A stretch of 64,000 bases of DNA, from assembly GCF_000002875.2 (NCBI RefSeq), contig NC_009405.2, forward strand, positions 124,001-188,000, written 5' to 3'. Each line of letters starts with the position of its first letter. Position 1 is the stretch's first letter. Positions 57,051 through 64,000 of this stretch are shown here, one piece after another. The translations under genes were made by a program, and so were the position numbers. Below the pieces are notes generated by a model. That model was not told the origin of the DNA. It saw only the letters and a list, made by a program, of their open reading frames with translations, and made no database searches. The stretch is from Leishmania infantum JPCM5 (lineage: Eukaryota > Euglenozoa > Kinetoplastea > Trypanosomatida > Trypanosomatidae).

Positions 57051-58241
57051 TCAACGCAGTCGCCGCCCGTGTGAAAGGTATTCGTACACTCGCTCGTCAC
57101 GATCACGCTTGCGGTGCGGGTTCGCATGCATGTCGGCAGCAGCAGATGCACGCGCCGCATCGGCACTATCGCTTCGATTTGTAGCGCACTCCTCCGTGTA
57201 TATGCCCAGTGGCGGTATGCATGTGCCCATGGATGCGGGGACCGATGAAGACGCCGAGGGAGGCTGCGGCCCCGCGCCAGGCATAGCGAGCTCCTCCGTT
57301 CGAGGGCGACGTAACGGCGGTACAGCGCCGGTGGATGTCATCTCGGCAACACCGTGCGCCTCCTCCTCCGCCAACATGCTCTTCTCGTGCTGGCGCATGG
57401 CTGTCACCGTCAAGCTATCTGCTGTGCGCTTGCGGTCGGCGAACCTCGTGACGCCGGCGGGCACAGACGGGTACCAGGTCAGCGCCAGCGGCGGCGGTGC
57501 CAGCACGTCGTCAGCGGTGAGCTGTGTGATGAAGCTGGAGTACCGCCCCTCGGCGTACGCTGCGTACAGTGCCTGCAGCGTGCGCGAGGAAAGCGGGGAG
57601 CAGGGTTCGCCGCGGTTTTGCTGCTGCTGCTGACGGGAAAGGGCTGCTGTGATGGGATCCACAGGTGATGTGACGCCGAAGGACCCCTCGGCGGCGGCGG
57701 CAGCGAGGGGGTGCATATACAAGCGCTGGACGTCGCGGTTCGCCCCACATCGCTCGGTCTGCGCTTCATCTTGCTTGGCAGCCTCGTCTTCCTCAGCGCC
57801 AGCGTCGGCAACGATGCCGTGGTCGATCTCTGCCGGAGCGACCACGCCGGTCGCCTCGCTCTCCCTCACTGAAAGCGACGGAACTGATTGCGGAGGGTCA
57901 ATGGAACGCGGCGACTGCAAGTGACAATCATGGCTGACACTGATGAGTGGAGCAGACAAGAGTGCTGAAGGTGCGTCACTGGCCACACCGCTGTCAGGCG
58001 TCGAGACTGGCAACGGATAGCACGAAAAGCCTTCTCGTCTGGCGTAGTCGTCATTGGTAACATCTGTCGATGACGCAGCACCCACTGTAGCTGCAGCAGC
58101 GTTGCACGTGTGCGGCTGTGGCGGCACCACAACCGTTGACATGTATGTGCTGTCGTCAGCTTCCGGCATCGCGTATGCCGCCAGCGATGCTGCGCTGAAG
58201 GGCACACGCGACGTCATGAACTCCGAGACGTGGGCCTCCAC
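57051..58241 (-). CDS. Low-complexity hypothetical protein, 396 aa
   Basis: I do not recognise this protein. It is rich in Ala, Ser, Pro and Val. A short Gln run (SRQQQQQNRG) precedes the only ordered-looking stretch (about 210-255: SSRTLQALYAAYAEGRYSSF, then LTADDVLAPPPLALTWYP), which may be a small conserved motif. The C-terminus is strongly basic and hydrophilic (HRKRDRDERVYEYL, then SHGRRLR), suitable for a nuclear signal. No membrane segment or signal peptide is visible. Start is the first Met of the frame (MEAHVSEFM). Confidence 0.62.
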   Translation of the reverse strand: MEAHVSEFMTSRVPFSAASLAAYAMPEADDSTYMSTVVVPPQPHTCNAAAATVGAASSTDVTNDDYARREGFSCYPLPVSTPDSGVASDAPSALLSAPLISVSHDCHLQSPRSIDPPQSVPSLSVRESEATGVVAPAEIDHGIVADAGAEEDEAAKQDEAQTERCGANRDVQRLYMHPLAAAAAEGSFGVTSPVDPITAALSRQQQQQNRGEPCSPLSSRTLQALYAAYAEGRYSSFITQLTADDVLAPPPLALTWYPSVPAGVTRFADRKRTADSLTVTAMRQHEKSMLAEEEAHGVAEMTSTGAVPPLRRPRTEELAMPGAGPQPPSASSSVPASMGTCIPPLGIYTEECATNRSDSADAARASAAADMHANPHRKRDRDERVYEYLSHGRRLR

Positions 58242-59325
58242 TATGTGCGTGTGTGTGGTGTTGCCGTCGTACGGAGTAATGCTGCTGGTGAGACAAGGGA
58301 AGGAGGAAGGCAGGTGAGGCTGAGGAGTGCACCTCCCTCACCTCCGTTTTCCGCCCTCTCTATGCTACTCAGCAGCGCGTTGTGCACACACGCACACAGT
58401 GAGAGATGCTTATCGTGCGACTTGGGCTCCCCTTCATGCAGTATGCGGCGCGGGAGATAACACAGTGTGAGCAGGAGTGGGCACATACGTGCGCACGTGT
58501 AAAAGCGAGAGCGAGGAAGAGAAAGAACGCGAGAGTGTGCAGACGGGCGTGAGTGCGGCACGGAAAGAGGTGGGGTAAATGGGGTGAGTTGTCGGCCGTG
58601 CCTCGGCCACACGACGCAAGCGCCGCTCCTGTTTGGAAACGCCTTGCCGCGACGCTGATGGTGGATGCGTCAGCGCACCCGCCATCCGTCTTCTGGCACT
58701 CGACGTCGTCGACACAGCCATGCCTTGCACAAAGTCCCGACCCCCCCCCCGCGTGTTGCTACGGCATGCATTCTCCGTGAGAAGTCACGCGTGCGCTCAT
58801 CAGAAGCCGTGTTAGCGCTCAGTTCGAATCTCTTCCCTCGTTGTGTTTTCTTCGTTTTTTTTTTAGGGCGACCACTCGGCGCGAACGACAGCAGCGCCAC
58901 ACTCCACCAGAACGCTCCGCACACAAAGCGCGCGCGGACGGCTGCGGCATCGCGGGGGTCCTCGTTCACGCAACGCCACATCAGCGCCCCGCATGTTCGC
59001 GTCAGCGCACGTGAGAGACACGCACACGCTGTCCCGTGCAAAGAGAGAGGATGTGAAAACATGCACGAGGGAAGAAGCTTGAAAGAGTCGCCGGTGAGGC
59101 GCCACGACCCATCATCGCTGCCGTCCATCGGCGCACTTCACGACTCGATGGCTGCTGAGCTGCTCGACATCCATCTAGGCACACATGCATGGCTCCAGCT
59201 CAAGCTTCTGTCCGAATGCAGACGCGCCTTCAGGCATTACCACTGCATCTGGCGCCACAGCACTCCCATTGGAAACGCACACGCACGAGCTTGTTTCGTC
59301 CACAACCCGCCGTTGATGCCGTACC
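58242..59325 (-). other. Spacer with mixed tracts
   Basis: It has GA-rich + strand stretches (58500-58535), a C9 run (about 58739-58749) and a T10 run (58854-58863). I see no gene. Confidence 0.5.
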
Positions 59326-60936
59326 CTACGTATGCGCCAGTGGCTTGGGTGTGAGCACGGTTATCGCCACCTTCGACGAGGGTACATCCGCCACCACTGC
59401 CGCAAACGCCTCACGGGATGCCGCGCCACAGAGCACTATAACGGGCACAGGAGTTAATGGAGATGATGGCAACAGCATGCCACCTTTCTCCGGCGCTTCG
59501 GACTCGACATCCTCTGATACTGCGGTGCACTCTGCCGGCTGCGCCGCACTCGCCACGTCGCGTGCCATATCCGTCGCCACCGCCTCGAGGAGTGCAGCAA
59601 AAAGATGCTCCGGTTCCAACAACGCGTCCACGAGCACGTCTTCGATGAGGGTGGAGGGCCCCAAAGCCTCCTTGCAAGTCTTTGCGTACGCTTCATGTGA
59701 TTCCGGCGCCATGCCATCACGTAGCAGGAGTTTCACGCTGACGCCGCCGCCCCTCATGGGATGCTGCCTGAGTAACGCCCTCAGCTCAGCACTTGAAACG
59801 GAGGCGCAGTCCACGATGGCCATAAAGCGCTGCTGGTCTTGAATGGCCCGTACACGCACGTAACCCTCGAGTTGAAAGGTGCCGCGCAGCTCTGCGTCCT
59901 TGGCGAACGCCTCCTGCCACGTGGACGGACGCCCATCGGCCAGACCCGATTGAGCTGACAACAGCGGCGCCACCTGGTCGACATCCGTCCACACTGGCAG
60001 CTGGTGGCCGCGGCCAAGTGTGTGCAAGGCGTACTGAACGGCAGCAGACGCCTCGTTGGCCCCCGGAGCACCAGACGGGGCTTGTGTCTTGGCTGATGCA
60101 TCTGGTGGCGCCCGCCAGGTTACCGAAACGCTGTTGTGTCCGGTGCGGTGGTACAGCACCTCACCCGTCACGGCAGACCGTGTCACTGTCAAGATAGAGC
60201 TGAAGTGCCTGTATACCAGCTGCGCGAGGGAGTTGACACCGCTGTACCGTGTAGACCAAACGGGGGTATACGTCTTTAAGATCGGCCAGTTGCTTCGCAG
60301 ACGTGCGAGCAGCTCCTGCTCCGTCCAGCCCTCGTACGGAATCTGAGTTGCAACCTGGCAGAGGGTAGAAGCCCAGCTAAACGGCACGACACTCACCACA
60401 CGATCCTTCGCGTTGCCTCCTCTTCCGTTTTCGATGACGGTCAGGGTGAAGTAGCAGTGGAGCTGCAGTGTTCGCCAGACTGCTGTCCGCCACGCAGCAG
60501 CAGTCGTGGATGGTGCACGCTCGTTCCCTGTGCTCGCCGCCTTCGTGTCCACAAAGCCACAGTGCCGCTCGAAGACGCCCTCCATCTTTTCCGCCGGCGC
60601 TGCCGCGTGCCCAGCAGCCAGGCGCAGAAGGCGAAGCATTTCTTGCTTGCGGCCAGCGACACGCTGCAGCACGTCACTCGGAATGTCATCGCTTGCCGAG
60701 AAGCTGGCTGTCGCGGATGTGGTGGAGTGCCGACGCCGGTTATCGAGGCTAGCGACAGTTCTCTCTGGGGTGCCATGACTGGAGGACGCCGCAGGCGCAC
60801 AGAGGCACTGATGCGACGACAGCGGCAGCGTTGAGGTAACCGTGGAAAGACTTCGGCGAGCGCTGCATGTGGAGCCACAGACATAGCCCGCCACGGCACA
60901 TGTGGACGCGGCTGGGGCAGCCCTACGCAGCAGCAT
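59326..60936 (-). CDS. Mitochondrion-targeted hypothetical protein, 536 aa
   Basis: The N-terminus (MLLRRAAPAASTCAVAGYV, then Arg/Ser-rich to about residue 35) is a typical mitochondrial presequence with no acidic residues. After a Ser/Thr/Ala-rich stretch, an apparently folded region begins near residue 95 (DVLQRVAGRKQEMLRLLRLA) and continues through AAWRTAVWRTLQLHCYFTLTV, WASTLCQVATQIPYEGWTEQE and GVNSLAQLVYRHFSSILTV. The C-terminal part mixes strands and helices (FMAIVDCASVSSAELRALL; VSVKLLLRDGM). No catalytic motif is obvious. Trypanosomatids have many lineage-specific mitochondrial RNA-editing and ribosome proteins, and this could be one, but nothing in the sequence decides it. Confidence 0.7.
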   Translation of the reverse strand: MLLRRAAPAASTCAVAGYVCGSTCSARRSLSTVTSTLPLSSHQCLCAPAASSSHGTPERTVASLDNRRRHSTTSATASFSASDDIPSDVLQRVAGRKQEMLRLLRLAAGHAAAPAEKMEGVFERHCGFVDTKAASTGNERAPSTTAAAWRTAVWRTLQLHCYFTLTVIENGRGGNAKDRVVSVVPFSWASTLCQVATQIPYEGWTEQELLARLRSNWPILKTYTPVWSTRYSGVNSLAQLVYRHFSSILTVTRSAVTGEVLYHRTGHNSVSVTWRAPPDASAKTQAPSGAPGANEASAAVQYALHTLGRGHQLPVWTDVDQVAPLLSAQSGLADGRPSTWQEAFAKDAELRGTFQLEGYVRVRAIQDQQRFMAIVDCASVSSAELRALLRQHPMRGGGVSVKLLLRDGMAPESHEAYAKTCKEALGPSTLIEDVLVDALLEPEHLFAALLEAVATDMARDVASAAQPAECTAVSEDVESEAPEKGGMLLPSSPLTPVPVIVLCGAASREAFAAVVADVPSSKVAITVLTPKPLAHT

Positions 60937-61827
60937 GGCGCAGTCGGCGAAATAGTCGCGCGTGTGTGGAGCTCTGGGTCGTGTTAGCAGTCGTTAATGG
61001 TCTCTCTCTCTCAAGGCAGACAGATAGACAGACAGCCGCTGATCTGTGAGGAGCAGGAGGGTGGGGAGAGGGGACGCTCGGAGAGTGCAAGCCAGTGTGC
61101 CAGGAGCGCACTGGCGGACAACTACAAAAGCGCGCAAGAAGGAAGATGTGTGAAAGGGCCGTGTCAGTGGAGCGAAGCGGAGGTGGAGGAGGCACGTGTG
61201 TGGCCATCAACTGCCGTGCATGCGGGGGCTTGGCAGGAAGCACATACGGCATCGAGGGTCGCAGCGACGCACGCATGCACATCGTGGAGGTGTCACGTGT
61301 TGGTGTCTCCCCCCTCCCTCCCCTTTATCGAGAGAAAGACAGAGCGCCCTACTCGCTTCGATGTTGCTGTTACTGCTGAAAAGATGGGGAGGCCAGAGCA
61401 TGTAAAAGACGTTAGCGTCAGTGTGTTAGATCGAATAGCGCTTAACGGTGCATCGCTGTCGTTTCTGCTTTGGGAGGAAGAGTGTGACGGAGGAAGGGAG
61501 GGAGGGGGTGGTGATGCGCATCGCCCCACTTCCTCCCTCCCTCTCTCTCCCCCCTTCAGCCCTCGCTTAACGGTGGGTTGGTGATTGCAGAGAGTTTTCC
61601 CAGTTTAACGTCAATCCGCTGATCGCTGCGATGGACATCCTCGTGGCGCTCACGCATCGTATCACGGACGCAGAGAGAGAGAGAGGCAGAGTCGTATGGG
61701 TTTGGGGGTACGTGTGAAAAGCACCCGCGTGAGGCAAGAGGAATCGCAGGACCGCCCCGCTCGCCCTGCAGTCTGCACATCTTCTGTCGTTTCTCTCCCT
61801 CTCCCCTTCGGCGACAGTCGGGCGTGA
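60937..61827 (-). other. Spacer between the helicase and the mitochondrial orphan
   Basis: It holds GA-rich + strand stretches (61491-61507 and 61672-61690) and CT-rich stretches near 61530-61560. Pyrimidine tracts on the minus strand suit splicing of the mitochondrial gene. I see no gene. Confidence 0.55.
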
Positions 61828-63921
61828 CTACGCCTCCTGCAGCGTGTACTTCCACAGCCGCTGCTTCACCTCGTGGACGTGGCTCATTGGCACACGGAAC
61901 AGCACCACCTCGCCGTTGCTCCCACCCTCTTCGCGAATGTCCTTTAAGAGTGCCTTCAACGGCTCATCCAGGTTGGTGTTGAAGACGTGCATCGCAGACG
62001 GCACCTTCACGTTCGGCTTCGTGTAGCGGAACGGGTTGCGCACCACGAGTTTCATGGAGGTCAGCGCCACATCAGAGGCACCAGCGTTGGCCGCGGCAGA
62101 CGTCTTGACCTTCCCGCCCCTCAGTGCATCCGCAGACACACCAGCAGCAGCAGCCAAGGCGGGACCCAGCGCCTTGAACACGACGTGCGTGGACTTCGCG
62201 ATGGCGTCCACCAGGGCTGCCTCCGACGCATCGTGCAGCAGGATGCAGCGACCAGGCCGACCCACGCGGGCCGTACGTCCGGCGCGGTGCACGAACGTGT
62301 CCGAGGCCAGCGCGTCCCGCGGCAGGTTCAGCATGAGAACAGTGTCCACCTCCGTAAAGTCAAGCCCACGCGCCGCGATATCGGTGCACAGCAACACCTG
62401 CGCGACACCGCAGTTAAAGTCTTCGATGGCGGCCATACGATCTAGCTCGTCCTTCTGCGACGTGAGGCCGCGCACGATGAGCGACGATGACGACGAGAGC
62501 GATGACAACGATGCAGCGGCAGCCGCAGCCGCAGCGCTCTTACCGTTGCCTTTCTTGCCGCCTTTCTTCGCGCTGGGCGACGACGTCGTCGTCTTCGCCT
62601 CAGTAACCGCCGCGTTCGTTGTCGTCGCCGTGTGCAGGCCGGCCTCCAGCGCCGTCAGCTGCTTCAGTGTACCGAAGACGACAACACGGCCATTAAAGGC
62701 GGTGTTCTCCGTCAGCAGACGGATCGCCGTCTGCACGCGGTCCACCACGCTGCACGTCTGATGAAAGCACTCCAGGTGCGGCGGCAACTTCGCCGATCCG
62801 ACGGTAACGAGTTGGTAGTAGTACTTCTTCACTCCCAGGAAGCCGGCCTTTAGCACCCAGTTAGGGATGGTCGCACCGCAGAGGACGTAGTGGTGCGCGC
62901 GAAAGTCGTTCAGCAGGCCGTCCGCCAACGAGCCGTTTGCCTTACGGATGAACTTCAGCAGATTCTTCATGCGCCGACCCATCGCAGAGAAGCGTGGACC
63001 GAGGGTGATGTCCACCTCATCCACAACAATCGCACGCACACGGGCAGGGGAGATGATGCCCGCTTCGCGTGTGTCCCCGTGGCCCGCGATCGCCTCGTCC
63101 TCATTGTCATCAGACATGGACGCCGCCGCGTCGCCATCATCGTCGTCCTCCTCCTCCTCCGCTGCTGCAGCTACGGCTTGCTGCGGCTTCCTCGCACTGC
63201 GGGGACGCTTCTTCCCAGGCAGATGAGCATCCCGCTGCGCCTCCGCCTCCTCCGCGGCAGTCGCGGCGGCGGCGACACGGTGGCCGCGGATCGCCACGTC
63301 AATGCTGCGCAGTGTCCCAACAAGGATGTCGACGACCCTGCCGTCGGACGTGGGATGCAAGTCGTCGAAGCCGGCCACGGCGATGCGCAGGGTGGTTTGC
63401 TTGCCGTAGACCCTCTCCAGCACACGCCTCGTCTGCATAGCGAGGTCATTGCTGAAGACGAACACCAGCAAGAAGGGACCGGCAGTAGCGCCGACGTTTG
63501 CAGGTTGCTGGTGCTGCTCCAGAAGAAGATGGCGCTCAATCAGCGGCAGGGCGTAGGCAAGGGTCTTGCCGCTGCCGGTGCGACTGTGCAGAATGACGTC
63601 GCGACCGTTGAAGATGCCGCGGTAGCACTGCGCCTGGCATGGCAGCAACGCCTTGAAGTTCATCGTCTTCTGGAGCACCTTGGCCGTCGAGGCCGTCATG
63701 AGCGCCGTCTTGACGGAGTTGGCGCGGTGATGGGGATCGGCCAGCGCATCCTCAGCTTCCTTTCGTGAGAAGTGCAACTTCTCTACAATCACCTCCTTCT
63801 GGAGACGGTCAAATGCGGTGTCCACGCGCTCGTCCGTGTGGAAAACAACGGTGCCCGTCTTCTTGGCCTTCCTCCGGTGACGGTGCGCACTGTCCGCCGT
63901 CTCCCAGCTGTACACGCTCAT
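61828..63921 (-). CDS. DEAD-box-type RNA helicase with variant motifs
   Basis: ATP-dependent RNA helicase of superfamily 2, 697 residues. A Q-motif-like block (about 90-110) precedes motif I SRTGSGKT (113-120). Motif II reads DEVD (301-304) instead of DEAD, and motif III reads GAT (349-351) instead of SAT. The second RecA domain contains TDIAARGLDF (513-522) and motif VI HRAGRTARVGR (545-555), both canonical. An acidic, low-complexity insert (about 220-290) lies before motif II, and a Lys/Ala/Ser-rich insert (about 435-480) splits the second domain. The C-terminus past 650 looks folded and unique. The N-terminus is basic (HRHRRKAKK). The role cannot be read; DEVD-type members include mitochondrial and ribosome-assembly helicases. 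Start is the Met at 63921; the frame continues upstream only with a non-ATG codon. Confidence 0.86.
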   Translation of the reverse strand: MSVYSWETADSAHRHRRKAKKTGTVVFHTDERVDTAFDRLQKEVIVEKLHFSRKEAEDALADPHHRANSVKTALMTASTAKVLQKTMNFKALLPCQAQCYRGIFNGRDVILHSRTGSGKTLAYALPLIERHLLLEQHQQPANVGATAGPFLLVFVFSNDLAMQTRRVLERVYGKQTTLRIAVAGFDDLHPTSDGRVVDILVGTLRSIDVAIRGHRVAAAATAAEEAEAQRDAHLPGKKRPRSARKPQQAVAAAAEEEEDDDDGDAAASMSDDNEDEAIAGHGDTREAGIISPARVRAIVVDEVDITLGPRFSAMGRRMKNLLKFIRKANGSLADGLLNDFRAHHYVLCGATIPNWVLKAGFLGVKKYYYQLVTVGSAKLPPHLECFHQTCSVVDRVQTAIRLLTENTAFNGRVVVFGTLKQLTALEAGLHTATTTNAAVTEAKTTTSSPSAKKGGKKGNGKSAAAAAAAASLSSLSSSSSLIVRGLTSQKDELDRMAAIEDFNCGVAQVLLCTDIAARGLDFTEVDTVLMLNLPRDALASDTFVHRAGRTARVGRPGRCILLHDASEAALVDAIAKSTHVVFKALGPALAAAAGVSADALRGGKVKTSAAANAGASDVALTSMKLVVRNPFRYTKPNVKVPSAMHVFNTNLDEPLKALLKDIREEGGSNGEVVLFRVPMSHVHEVKQRLWKYTLQEA

Positions 63922-64000
63922 GGGTGACGGCGGTGATGAAGAATGCGGATACGGATAACGGAGGGGTGGGCGGGGGGAGGAGGGCCGCAAGAAGAACTTT
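63922..64000 (-). other. 5' flank of the helicase gene
   Basis: This is the window end. On the minus strand it reads as a pyrimidine-rich segment, consistent with the 5' UTR or acceptor region of the helicase. Confidence 0.4.

Overview
The window looks like nuclear DNA of a Leishmania-type trypanosomatid (Leishmaniinae). The genes are GC-rich and intronless. They lie in two long same-strand blocks separated by 0.3-2.8 kb spacers full of pyrimidine tracts, GT/CA microsatellites and AG splice-acceptor candidates, as expected for polycistronic transcription resolved by trans-splicing. The gene content (PIWI-like protein, Kua desaturase, VPS35, La, an E2-like lipoyl protein) fits the region I remember as chromosome 21 of L. 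major; that placement is from memory and was not searched.

Left block, + strand, 1 to about 38.4 kb, in order: a ubiquitin hydrolase cut by the window edge; a 1247-residue PIWI-like protein; mitochondrial ferredoxin/adrenodoxin reductase; an NTF2-RRM protein of G3BP type; a Kua/TMEM189-type desaturase; two orphan proteins; retromer VPS35; a coiled-coil protein; a farnesylation-motif type I DnaJ; a hotdog thioesterase followed by a decayed PaaI-type thioesterase pseudogene; an Ala/Pro-rich orphan; and a WD40-like protein.

Convergent strand switch, about 38.4-40.25 kb: no protein gene is supported. It carries a two-gene Pol III island on the minus strand, a tRNA-Ser(GCU) and a complete 5S rRNA, each followed by a T run. 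Next to them are a GC-rich block that may be a degenerate SIDER-type retroposon and several G-run clusters. This is where two opposing Pol II units would meet.

Right block, - strand, from 64 kb back to 40.25 kb (transcription runs right to left): a DEAD-box-type helicase with variant motifs; a mitochondrial orphan; a low-complexity orphan; a CTD-interacting-domain (CID) protein; a basic orphan; a 96-residue Qc-type SNARE; an E2-like/E3-binding-like protein with two lipoyl domains; La protein; and a TPR protein resembling the ciliary protein CFAP70.

There is no operon-style pathway grouping. The genes touch mitochondrial metabolism, membrane traffic, cilia and RNA biology. The points I would look at first are the PIWI protein with an apparently intact catalytic tetrad in a lineage mostly lacking RNAi, the perfect 231-bp repeat encoding two lipoyl domains that lack an acyltransferase domain, the thioesterase pseudogene with tandem TAG codons, the CID protein in an organism whose RNA polymerase II lacks CTD heptads, and the Pol III island at the strand switch.
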